64,000 bases of DNA, from assembly GCA_003439945.1 (NCBI GenBank), contig QVRM01002806.1:735001-799000 (forward strand). The letters run 5' to 3'. The notes beneath the pieces were generated by a model that was given only the letters and a program-made list of their open reading frames with translations, made no database searches and was not told the DNA's origin. Numbering within the stretch: position 1 is the first letter of the stretch; every line of letters begins with the position of its first letter. This document shows positions 46,150 through 56,249 of the stretch, piece by piece. This stretch comes from Dermanyssus gallinae (taxonomy: Eukaryota > Arthropoda > Arachnida > Mesostigmata > Dermanyssidae). The position numbers were made by a program, and so were the translations under genes.

Positions 46150-47520
46150 TTAGTAAGCGTCGGTGTTCGGTCGTAGCGAGAAATTCTGTACAAACTCCCG
46201 TCCAAAACCCCTCTGCGTATTCCTGTCACATGGCTTTGTTGCACCAGTCCTAAAATGTGAGTTGTGAGGGAGGTGCTCTAGTCGCCGTCGGCGTCTTTTC
46301 ACTGCAGCCGGATTCGTGTATGACTCTGGCTCTCTATGTGTAAGCTGCTCAGCATTCGCAACGGTCTTCACTAGGGTTCGTATAGTATTTTTACTACTCG
46401 GATTTTCTCCACTATTAGTTACTGGATGCGGACCACTGATCTTATAGCCCAAGGACGCTGCCTGTCGTGCTATGCTCCTGGAGCATACCTCAAGCGCATC
46501 GGGCGATGCTGAATAGGAATAGAGGCCCCTGGTAACTAGAAACCGTTGGACTTGCACTACTACATTGATTACCTTGATGTTCCATTCACGGCAACAGGCG
46601 AGAAGCACGTCGCGTCGCATCTTTGCACTCTTTACTGAATTCTGGTACTGTCACCACGGCCATGGTACACTCGGATCTGGTTTCTTTCAGATACTCTGCG
46701 AATTTTGCTACACCTACTATAAATTGATCGTTCTTGAATTCCATGCAGTCGCCGAAGCCTGCGTACAACTGAGACTACTGTACAAACGTGCTGAGATACT
46801 TCTTCGCATCATGAAATATTTGGTCTACCTCGGTCTTCGACGGCGGGCGGAACAACTCCGAACACTTTTTCGGCAGACAAACAAGGGCTCAGCTGTTTCC
46901 TCAGCTGTCTGAGCACTTTATCCCCGGCAACGAGAACTGCTTTCGCGGGCGCACGGGCGGGCGCCCATGTCGCCGCTTGCAAATACACTCGATGGACTCT
47001 TTTCGAGATTGCCGGTGTCTGTAGTTGCGCTGCCTTAGATTCAACAGTACTTCGTACTAGCGAGTTGGCTACATCTTCAAGCCATCTGATCCGGCTCACT
47101 AGATAAATAATATATTTCATGAGTTTGCCCTGCACGTTCTGCTTATCGGGCACGCCATCAGCTGATCAGACGTGAGACTCACAGCCGGCACTGAACTAAC
47201 CCGACAGAACTCGCTGTGCGCTTGGCTCATCTGACGGGTCACACTCATCTGTAGTTTTGCAGCTGCTGTGAAACTGTCATCTGCATCTGTTGCATTTCAG
47301 GCCATAGTCGGCCCAACGGCTATAGACAGTGTTCATACACTGTTCAGTATTGTCAACATCCATAGTATGCGACCGCTTGTTGTTGTTGTTGTTGTTGTTG
47401 TTTACCAACAAGTCCAAACTGTCGAAACTCTCGTTGCAGCGCTGAGAGACGTAGCGCAGCGCTTTCGTTGGTTTGGGACTACAAGGTGTGAAAAGGCAAT
47501 GGTGGCCTAAGGAATATATC
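46150..47520 (-). pseudogene. LINE ORF1 with PHD-like and esterase-like regions
   Basis: Near the N terminus, EQCMNTVYSRWADYGLKCN then RC, a stop, and QFHSSCKTTDEC recalls a PHD finger (CX2C, then FHxxC). The middle reads KAVLVAGDKVLRQLRKQL, then VGVAKFAEYLKETRSECTM, VVTVPEFSKE and CREWNIKVINVV, which follows the SGNH-esterase order (GDS block, a helix, a beta strand, Cys-rich NxxL region), though the GDS nucleophile is Lys here. The end has VTRGLYSYSASPDALEVC. PHD plus esterase-type ORF1 is known in CR1-like LINEs; here it is inferred from pattern only. A (TTG)n tract lies at 47379-47401 in its 5' part. Confidence 0.52.
47379..47401. repeat. (TTG)n microsatellite
   Basis: Eight TTG units, read as Asn codons (AAC) on the minus strand within the 5' part of the LINE ORF1. 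Confidence 0.9.
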
Positions 47521-47847
47521 GTCGGAGCCACGCGTCGGCTCTCTGATGTCCACTGGCTTTTAGCGCACAGCTAACGGCCTCACATATACAATTGATTTGA
47601 CCGACTAGCGTACTGAAAATTGGAAGGAGTCGGTTCGAACTGACTACGCAGCGAGGCCAACACAACAAACGCGTTTTCGGTCTTAAAAGTTCTCAAAAAT
47701 GGACTTGGACGGCCCTACGGATTGGCCCAGACTATTTGCGCATTGATTTGCAGTACTTCAGCACGATTAAACAAACATTTTCACCGACATCATACGTAGC
47801 ACACAACTTCGTGGCCGGCCAGTCGAGCAGAGCGGCGACAATATGAG

Positions 47848-47849
<2 letters not shown>

Positions 47850-47881
<32 letters not shown>
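47850..47881. repeat. (TA)n microsatellite at the 5' side of element C
   Basis: Sixteen AT units followed by AT-rich sequence. It is the left neighbour of the region holding ORF1 of element C; the exact junction is not defined. Confidence 0.9.
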
Positions 47882-47885
<4 letters not shown>

Positions 47886-48340
47886 TATAATATAATATAT
47901 AATACAAAATATATATATTTTTTTCACCGTTTGAATGCGTGGAGTTCGGTCGTGTTTCGTGTTGGCTCCCGTAGAATCAATTGCTACAAGAGGCTTGGCT
48001 GTAATCTTTGTAGTAATAATTGTATCATCCAGACTTCATACAGTGAGTGTTCGAACGGTGCATAGAGTACGCCTGAAGGTGCTCTGGTAACTTCTCAGAG
48101 GGTTCCGGTCCCTATCGGGCTCTCTGAGAACTGTGTTCGATTTGCCAACGTCATCGCTTGCCATAAGCTTGTGCCTAACTTGCGGCCGGGGGTCGTTACG
48201 GCCTAGAAGCAAAATAGTTCGTGTGGTCATCGTAGCCGAGTGGTAGCCTCTCCGATTGCCAGTTGTTGGACCCCGATATAACTCCCAAGATTTTTTTTTT
48301 AAACGTCTATTTGTTTCAAGGCATTTGGACATCTAGGACG

Positions 48341-49479
48341 ATGCCGGCCGAGTCCAGGGGCAATAAGCCGCCTAGTAGTTTGGATATCTCCAAACTCAGG
48401 AGCACAATAGCCAAAGATACACCAGTCGCTGTCCAAGCTGATGTCTCGAAGCCGGCTGAGAAGAGGGCCTGCAACGCATCGCCTGGTGTATCACAAGCTG
48501 ATCCAACAGTTGAACTTCGGAAATCGAAGGTATAACACCAGGGTGTAAGCGAATGAAGGGTTCCTCAGTTGAGTGCGATGAACATGACACATCGTTTACG
48601 CTGGTGGTGTCCAAGCGTGAGCAGAAGGTTAAATCTCGTGAGCAACGTCAGTTGGACAAGCTGAGAACGGAGACGTCTAGCTGTCAATTCAATGCCTTTA
48701 AAGTAGTCATTCGGAGAAAGACCACTGAGGATCCAGCTTCTAACGAGTTTGCTGACGGCACATTACTGCAGTTATGTAAGGCTATTCATTCTTATTGCCC
48801 CGACTGGAAGATGTCAAGCAGTAAGGCCACCATTTCTGTATGAGTCAACACAGAAGACGCGGCTACAAAACTGACGCAGCTTTCTACAATAGGATCGATA
48901 CACGTCACGGTAACCTGTCTAGCTCTAACGTTATTCAAGGCGAGAGTTCAAGGCGTCGATGTTGCGCTCACAGACGACGAGATATGCCAAGATTTAGGAG
49001 ATTATGGTGTAATACACGTTCGACGTTTATTCCGGGCAGGTCACACTGGCAAGACCCCACTTAGCAAGGTGATCTTAAGCTTTAACCGTCAACCGCCTGT
49101 GTCTGTCTTCCTGGGATACAAAACCCACTCCGTCGTTCTTGAGCCCGATCAACCGAAATTATGCTACAATTGTCAACGAGTGGGACATCTAGCGGACAGA
49201 TGCACCTATCGCAAGGCCTGCAAAAAATGCAGTGGTGGAGATTACCTCGCTTCAACGTGCACGAAACAGTCGAGGTGTGTTAACTGTAGTGGCCCCCACG
49301 TGGCCGGATCGCCTTTGTGTCCGCGTGTGGCCTACCTCCGCGAGCGAAACAGAATTATTATGGAGGCGAAAGTTCTACAACAAGTTAAGGCATCGCATCC
49401 GTCTGCATCGATCACCGAGGGACCTGATGCCACAGCTGCTGTCGTGGAAGACGTGCAACTCGGTGGTTCCAGCAAATAG
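48341..49479 (+). pseudogene. ORF1 of element C: gag-like protein with three CCHC knuckles
   Basis: Starts at MPAESRGNKPPSSLDIS; a shift follows near 48540, after which one frame runs to 49479 with a single TGA (48841). The middle has LTDDEICQDLGDYGVIHVRR and LSKVILSFNRQPPVSVFLG, the region that precedes the knuckles in LINE gag proteins. Three knuckles follow: CYNCQRVGHLADRC (CX2CX4HX4C), CKKCSGGDYLASTC (His replaced by Tyr) and CVNCSGPHVAGSPLC (CX2CX3HX6C). The layout, including the CX2CX3HX6C third knuckle, is the same as in element B. The C-terminal part lies after the minisatellite (50920-51221), in another frame, ending LLPLAEKFKAFTS. Confidence 0.83.
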
Positions 49480-49486
49480 ATAAATC

Positions 49487-50893
49487 CCACTTTTTCCCTA
49501 CAAGCATTCTTAATTACGCATTAAAACATATGTTGTCCTTACAAACACTCCTATTTACGCATTAAAACCTACGTTTTTCCCACAAGCACCCCTAATTAAG
49601 CATTAAAACCCACTTTTTCCCTACAAACATTTCTAATTACGCATTATCACCCACCTTTTTTTACAAACATTTTTAGTTATGCGTTAAAACCTACGTTTTC
49701 CCTACAAACACTTCTAATTACGCATTAATACTTACGTTTTCCCTACAAACATTCCTAATTACACATTAAAACCTATGTTTTCTTTACAAACACTCCTAAT
49801 TACGCATTAAAACCCACGTTTTTCTTACAAACAGCCCTCACTACATATTTAAACCCACGTTTCCCCTACAAACAGCCCTAATTACGCATTAAAATCTACG
49901 TTTTTCCTGCAAACAGCCCTAAAAACCCATATTTTCCCTACAAACATTTTTAATTACGCAATAAAACCCACATTATCCCTACAAACCCTTCTAATTACGC
50001 ATTCGTACCCACGTATTTTCTACAAACACTCCTAATTACGAATTAAAACCCACTTTTTTCTCTGCAAACACCCCTAATTACACATTAAAACCCACATTTT
50101 TCCTACAAACACTCCTAATTACGCATCAATACCCACATTTTCTCTACAAACACTCCTAATTACGCATTAAAACCCACGTTTTTCCTACAAATACCCCTAA
50201 TTACACATTAAAACCCACGTTTTTTCTACAAACACTTATAATCACGCATTAAGCCTCACGTTTTCTCTACAAACACTCCTAATTACGCATTAAAATCTAC
50301 ATTCTCCCTACAAACACTCCTAATTACGCATTAAAACCCACGTTTTTCCTACAAGCAGCCCTAATTACACATTAAAAGCTAAGTTTTTCCTGCAAATAGT
50401 CCTAAAAACCCATATTTTCTCTACAAACATTTCTAATTACGCATTTAAACCCACATTCTCCTTACAAACCCTTCTAATTACGCATTAATACCCACGTTTT
50501 CTCTACAAACACTTCTAATTACGCATTAAAATCCACATTTTTCCTACAAACACTCCTAATTACGCATTAAGACCTATGTTTTTCTTACAAACACTTACGC
50601 ATTAAAACCTACGTTTTTCCTAGAAAAAGCCCTAATTACACATTAAAACCCATGTTTTTTCTACAAACAGCCTTAATTACACACTAAAACCTACGTTTTT
50701 TCTGCAAGCAGCCTTAATTACGCATTAAAACTCATATTTCCCCTACAAACACCCATAATTACGCATTAAGACCCACATTCTCTCTACAAACACTTCTAAT
50801 TACGTATTAGTACCCACGTTTTCTCTAAAAATACTTCTTATTACGCATTAAAACCCACGTTTTTCCTACAAACAGCCCTATTTACACATTTCC
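49487..50893. repeat. Minisatellite, about 35 copies of a 40-bp unit
   Basis: Consensus about 40 bp: AAACCCACGTTTTTCCTACA followed by AACACTCCTAATTACGCATT. Units are diverged from one another by roughly 5-20%, and two lack the central part. It starts within 10 bp of the ORF1 stop at 49479 and ends just before the C-terminal block of ORF1. Confidence 0.93.
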
Positions 50894-50919
50894 TAGGGGC
50901 ATTTCTACCACACGGTAAA

Positions 50920-51221
50920 GCTCCTCACCGCAGCTGCTTCTCCCTAATCCGCGACCGCTACCGAGGCCCAAACGGAAGACAACCAACACATACAGGAGTC
51001 GTCAAGCTCGGCCGCGGTATACTGCTAAACTCACCACAAAGAGACACACCCGTAACAAGACGTCTCGCAGAGATGTTGGGGGCGCCTTAACAGACGTCGC
51101 TCGGATGTTAGAGGGTGTCAGCCCTGATCTGGCATCAACTTTAAGAACAATCGCAAAGGCCCTGAAACCTTTATTGGCTCTCCTTCCACTCGCAGAGAAG
51201 TTTAAAGCCTTTACATCATAA
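50920..51221 (+). pseudogene. C-terminal block of ORF1 of element C
   Basis: An open frame of 100 codons ending in TAA at 51219-51221. It is basic first (RPRYTAKLTTKRHTRN), then helical (LTDVARMLEGVSPDLASTL, IAKALKPLLALLPLAEKF). It parallels the end of ORF1 of element B (IFKPLLSKWLEENQDFNRAV), which also stops just before ORF2. It is separated from the knuckle part by the minisatellite. Confidence 0.62.
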
Positions 51222-51223
51222 TG
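51219..51223 (+). promoter_or_regulatory. ORF1 stop / ORF2 start overlap (TAATG) of element C
   Basis: The TAA that ends the ORF1 block and the ATG that opens ORF2 share one A. The same TAATG overlap is known to couple ORF2 translation to ORF1 termination in the SART1 LINE. Confidence 0.75.
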
Positions 51224-54200
51224 CCAGATAATATTAACCCAAGCGGAACTGAGGCCGCACAAACATCTCCATTCTTGGACAACTCCAACAGGGCTACATG
51301 CCCAGTTTGCAAAGGCGTCTTCACGAGGAGGGCTTTTGCCAGACACATATCAGCCAGGCATGCTGACGCCGCCAACAGGCCGTTCGCATCCCATCGGGCC
51401 TCGACGGAAGAAATTGATATTGAAACTCTACTCGTTGACATTCAGGCAAACATGCGCCAAGCCAAACTGCTACGCATTTTACCAAAATCCGTAAGGCCCA
51501 CTGTTGCAGAGGAACTTACTAACGTCTTCTCAAACGTCGCCACGGACAACGACTTCTCCGCCTGGTACTCTTTGTTCTCCTTCGCTCCGGTCGTGCTGCG
51601 ACTTCCTCGAGCGGAAAAGGACGTCCGGTCTCTGTCTGTCGTGATTAGGAAGAACTTACGCGAATTTTCAGCGGGAAAAAGGCTCAGGAACCTGGCGCAC
51701 GAGTGATCGGGATCGAAGGCTTACCCCGACAATAACCTCTCCAGACGGGTGAGAGTCAAGCTGTCGGAAGGCGATATCTCTGGTGCAGCTAGATTGGTGA
51801 GCTCCGAGGATATTCTAGCGCCAGTGAACGAAAATACGGAAGCACTCCGCTCCAAACACCTACAAGCTCCTCGAGATCTAACCATGCCCACACCCCCGGC
51901 GGTTACACTGCCATCTTCAACCTCGCGCGACGAGATACTGAACGCCATGAAGACCTTCAGTCGGAGTTCAGCTGCCGACCTGGATTTTATGAGACCCCGT
52001 CTACTTCTGGACCTACTGTCTGGTGCACTGGGCAGCACGGCTGAGCGATTAGCTGACGCCATTGCCAAATTAGCTGATGTGCTCAGATGGAGCTCGCTCC
52101 CATCCTGTTTGATACCACTTATCTTCGGAGCACGGATGTTTGCACTAAAAAAAAAAGATGGATCATTACGCCATATCGCCTGTTCCTCAATCGTTCGCCG
52201 ATTGGCAGCCAAAATCAGCTGTCAAGATAATAAGGATGCTGTTTTAGCAGCTCTTGGCGATCACCAGCTAGGATTCGCTACCCCTGGCGGTACAGAGGTA
52301 GCAGTACACTGTGCCCGTACATTTCTGCAATCGCGCAAAGTACCGACGGTGAATGTCAAACTGGATTTCCGAAACGCTTTTAATAGTGTTCGACGAGACC
52401 ATCTACTCCAATCCGTCAAGTCGTGGGTTCCCTTGATGTTTCACCAGACGAATCTGGCTTACGGTCAGTCATCACATCTGGTTATGCCCCATAACACGAT
52501 GCTATCGCAAACAGGTCTTCAGCAGGTCCTTCACTTTTCTGTCTGTGTATCAAGGATATGGTAGATACACTGCGATCCCCCCTTAATACCTGGTACCTGG
52601 ATGACGGCGTTCTAGGTGGAGACCTCCCGACAGTACTAGACGATATTCAAAAAGTCATTGAGTTTGGTGTGATTAGTGGCCTGACTCTGAACCCGGGCAA
52701 ATGTGAAGTCTGTGTTACGACTCATAACGGAATTGAATCAATAGATTTAACGGGCCTCTTTGGCATACTTCCTGGCTGTCGCGTTGTTGACAAGGCTGAC
52801 TTAGAGCTGCTAGGCGTGCCCTTGCTGCCGGATGGGATACCAAAAGCACTAGCCGGCCGGAAAGACAAACTGAACTTCGCTACAGGCAGACTATCCCAAT
52901 TGGGGGCCCACTGCGGTTTGTTTCTCCTTAGATCTTGCTTTTCAGCCACGAGGTTAACACACCTAGTTAGAGGTTGCAATTTATCCTCATCGCCTAAACT
53001 TTTACAGCCTTTTAATGATCTTAGCTTACACACTTTAAAGGAGATACTAAATCTTTAGCTTACCGCTGTGGCAAGGGATCAGGTAATGCTTCCGATCTCT
53101 CTAGGCGGCTTAGGTATACCGGACGCGGTCATGATGGCTGGACCCGCGATCGTGTCATCATTGACTCAGGTTTCGGAGAGGGTTAGGGCTTTATTGGATA
53201 AGGATGGATGGGAAGCTTATAACGTTGAACTACAAAAGCTGACTGACAGATTGTTATCTTTATTTGACTCCCCTCCCGATGAAAGAACTTAACAGAGCAG
53301 TTGGACAGACCCTCTACAAGAAAAGCGATTAGCAAGCCTGATCGATAGAGCCCCCACCGTGGCTGACAAAGCCAGGCTTCGAGCCGTTAGCAGTCAAGGG
53401 TTTTTTTCTGTTCTGGGAGGTTTCGGGAATGCATGATGCACATGCGCCACTAGCAGCCTGTGTGACTAGTGTGAGACTCGCAAACCCACTAAACCCGGAT
53501 TCCTTCCCCCCCCCCCCCCCCAGGCTCGGTATTACTTTGGCATTGCATCGAAGTCAGTCAAGGGGCTGGAGCCTGGTTACATGCACTACCCTGTCCACGA
53601 ATAGGGACGCTTTTGGATGATGAGACGACGCGTATCAGCACAGGATTGCGGCTTGGTGTCGACCTAGTTGTCCCTCACCGATATCGTTGTGGTTACCTTG
53701 TAGACGCTTTAGCGCATTACGGCTTATCATGCGCCTTAAGCGCAGGCCGAAGAGCACGCCACCTGGCATTAAATGACACTTTCAGTCGAGCACTGAGGTC
53801 TGCTGGCTTTCCGTGCGTGCTAGAACCTTCAGGTCTATCCAGAGACGACGGGAAAAGGTCTGACGGTCCTACTCTAACCCCCTTTGAGCGTGGTCGCATG
53901 CTTGTTTGGAACGCAACTGTAACCGACTCATTAGCCCCTTCGATGGTCGGTGCAGGTGCGGACCAGGCAGGTCATGCGTCCAGGTTAACAGAGGCTAACA
54001 AATGTAGGAAATACTCTGGCGTTGGTCATCCTCACCAATTTTGTCCGTTGGCTTTTGAAACAATAGGAGGACCAGGCCCGCTTACATTGAATTTGATTCA
54101 GCGCGTGGGTAAAAGCCTTAACCTCTCCACAGGTGACTCGAGAGCATCGGAATTTTTGCGTCAGAGGCTGTCCCTCGACATCGAGGAAACGCAGCATCTG

Positions 54201-54251
54201 TTCGGGGCACATTGCCAAACTGGGCTAAACCCCGGGTTAGAGAACCCGTAA
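51221..54251 (+). pseudogene. ORF2 of element C: zinc finger, reverse transcriptase, RLE
   Basis: Begins at the ATG of the TAATG overlap. A C2H2 finger CPVCKGVFTRRAFARHISARH (residues about 27-47) is followed by a linker, one TGA (51704), and RT with KKKDGSLRHIACSSIVRR, VKLDFRNAFNSVRRDH, and WYLDDGVLGG intact. The QQGDPLGP block is deleted (QTGLQQ then shift, about 52525), destroying motif B. Two more stops (53056, 53290) and a 154-bp LINE insert follow. The RLE reads RSDGPT...VWNATV, so both the Pro-Asp motif (Pro to Ser) and the following Asp (to Asn) are changed, unlike element F. It ends with LRQRLSLDIEE near 54190. Confidence 0.88.
53401..53554 (+). mobile_element. 5'-truncated LINE D copy inserted in element C
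   Basis: A 154-bp fragment of the LINE D 3' end: GGTTTCGGGAATGCATGATG, then the untranslated tail with a run of about 15 C and GGCTCGGTATTACTTTGG. It matches the 3' end of LINE D at 58140-58270 in the opposite orientation. The 10-bp TSD CAGTCAAGGG is present at 53391-53400 and 53555-53564. Confidence 0.9.
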
Positions 54252-54368
54252 CCACACGTTAACGCGGAGACAATTGTTCACTCCAAAGTGCTAACATAAA
54301 AAGTCATTTAATAAAACATTATTAAACAATATAATATATATAGCCTTACACTATCGACAAACTTTTAA

Positions 54369-54400
<32 letters not shown>

Positions 54401-54416
54401 TGTTATTATTATTATT
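54369..54416. repeat. (ATT)n microsatellite
   Basis: About 15 units with one CTG interruption, directly beside an RT fragment. Confidence 0.93.
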
Positions 54417-54419
54417 TTC

Positions 54420-54689
54420 CGGCTGCGGCAGATATTCTGATACTAAGAGACCCGCTTTCGCTTCAAATGCCTTTATATAACCGTTGTCGCGTAAGACCCT
54501 CGAAAAGTGCGAGGAGAGGAGAGTCGTGGACAGCAATGCAAAATCAGCTAGACCGCGTTGGGCGCCTTGCTGAACGCCGTCGCAGCACTCGAACAATTCC
54601 CCTCGCCAGATGAGTTTATTAGGAGATCTGTGCAATCTTCTTGCAGCATGCAAGTAAAGCATGTACTCCCTGGTCATTATTTTACCCAT
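54420..54689 (-). pseudogene. Possible R2-like reverse transcriptase fragment
   Basis: The minus strand reads HAARRLHRSPNKLIWRGELF then ECCDGVQQGAQRG, which parallels YxxPSxLxWG...GVQQGDPLGP of RLE-type enzymes, with the DPLGP part lost. The rest of the frame runs into the ATT tract. The assignment rests on about 30 residues. Confidence 0.42.
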
Positions 54690-54699
54690 TGTTTAGAAA

Positions 54700-56230
54700 A
54701 AGGGCGGCAAACTTGTAGCCCGAGTCGTAAAACCACACATATTTACCCGTATTTGCGTGAACGCGGTTAACGGCTTCGGGCGCTACAGTCTCTGATGCGC
54801 ATGGAGTACTGGGCGAAGCCTACGGCACGCGGCCAATGAAGGCACATTTACACCGGATATATAGTCCTAAAATGCGAGTTGTGAGGGGGGTATTAGGAAC
54901 AAAAGTATGCGATATTTAAAGGTAAAAAAAGTGGCTATTACAATGTTTTGCTATAATGGATTTTTTTTAACAATTGCGTGATCAGTACAACCGTTGAATT
55001 CATATTAGATTGATATCGACCGGCGTCATCTAGGCGGATTGTAATTTGCACTTGATGTATCGCATTGCTGCAATCATTATGAACGACAGAAACTTGCTGT
55101 ATGTCCGTTACCGCCATTGATGTACATACTTCTCGCCAAGACATGTGTGCCACTAGCATATTCTCGCTATTACTGCTTTCGAATTCAACAACCTGCCATT
55201 ATAGGCACACTACTGCCTTGCTAGCCAAATGATTAGATTTCAGTCAAGAAGATCCGCTCCGTTCCCCGGAGTTCGGCCACTGTACTACTCTATGCGGCGT
55301 CTACACAAAAATTGACGGCTTATGCGTGAAGAGCTCTCGATAAGCCGATCAGTAGAAGCAGAGACTTGTCCTTAGGTCCATTACAGGGCTGCACGTGTAC
55401 CGGTTGAACATATTGCGTACGCTGGGGGCAGTTCGGCTTCGAAGCTCTCACAAAACCAAACGGCCAGAAAACGCAGCGAGGCCGATTTGCAGTTAACAAG
55501 AACAATAGGAGCACATCGAATAAGACAAAGCCAAAGATTGCTGCCACCGATACAAAAAGAGTTCACTCTGCTGGCCGCTGTTCCGCTTGCTTCCACATCT
55601 TCTAAACGAGAACTTATCGAAAAATACCAACATGTGCCAATCTAATGTGTATCGGCCTTCCGCCTACCAATATTTATATACGTTCGTAATCCCTACTAAA
55701 AATATCGGTTTTGTCTGCCCGAGACGTAGCCTTACGTCTTTGCTTGTTCAAGGTCAGAAGCTATTGCCTTTAAAGCGAACATCGATGTGGTCTCTTTCAA
55801 TTTCGTGTAAAATCGTTACAGCTGGCAACGAACATCAACGATCTCCTGTTTTTACTTTTATCGCGTCGAGGTTAACAACTGCGGAGTCGTTAAGATGCCG
55901 CCCCTCGAAATGTGTATTGGCCATTTCGTATCTGACTTATTGCCTAGACCCCACTATATACCGAGACAAGACATCAGCATTCGTCCTGCTTTCCAGCCGC
56001 ACTGCAAAGAACTGCGTCGGCGTCGGTTGTCGACCGGCAACGCTTGCGTTGTGTTTGCGACTCTTTCGATATACGTGCACTGAATCAGTCTTCTCCAGAG
56101 AGCCACACAATTGAACTAAACCCATCATTAGCCCATTAAAGAAAAACAACAGGTACTGGTCCAGGCACTGGTCGAAGCCACGTCCACTTGTATTTATATA
56201 TATATATAAACTTCACTGGGGTAATGGTAG
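54700..56230. other. No gene recognised
   Basis: Several overlapping chance frames on both strands, including 55320-55596 and 55587-56149. A 30-bp stretch near 54866 (CCTAAAATGCGAGTTGTGAG) also occurs near 46249 within the LINE ORF1 at 46-47 kb, so a small LINE scrap may lie here. Confidence 0.45.
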
Positions 56231-56249
56231 AGAAGAAAAAAACAAGTTT

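Larger units (their letters stand above)
43226..47520 (-). mobile_element. APE-type LINE with PHD/esterase-like ORF1, interrupted by three SINEs
   Basis: A minus-strand element of about 4.3 kb: ORF1 (47520-46150), an 86-bp gap, ORF2 endonuclease (46064-45606), RT (44605-43740) and a C-terminal piece (43429-43226). Two family-1 SINEs and one family-2 SINE lie within it. All coding blocks carry stops or shifts. The ORF2 pieces (LTETWAVEPL; HFITRFAVHGF) relate it to LINE D (LTETWALKPF; HLTTAFAAHGF), but ORF1 is of a different kind. Confidence 0.72.
47882..54341 (+). mobile_element. RLE-type LINE, element C (near full length, two ORFs)
   Basis: The most complete plus-strand member of the RLE family. 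It has a 5' region, ORF1 with three CCHC knuckles, a 1.4-kb minisatellite within or at the end of ORF1, the TAATG junction, and ORF2 with C2H2 finger, RT, CCHC and RLE, then a 90-bp 3' tail ending in TA-rich sequence (54330-54341). A 154-bp LINE D copy with TSDs interrupts ORF2. The 5' limit is uncertain (between 47882 and about 48250). Copies F, G, H and I belong to the same family by protein similarity. Confidence 0.82.

Noticed and set aside
48225..48290. tRNA-like sequence (TAGCCGAGTGGTAGCC)
   Set aside because: An A-box-like stretch is present, but the B box is weak and no acceptor stem pairs. It may be a SINE scrap or chance.
49487..50893. CRISPR-like array
   Set aside because: The units are contiguous with no unique spacers of constant length, and the genome is eukaryotic. 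It is a minisatellite.
55320..56149. Overlapping frames with possible membrane segments
   Set aside because: No recognisable family; both strands open over the same area; judged chance.
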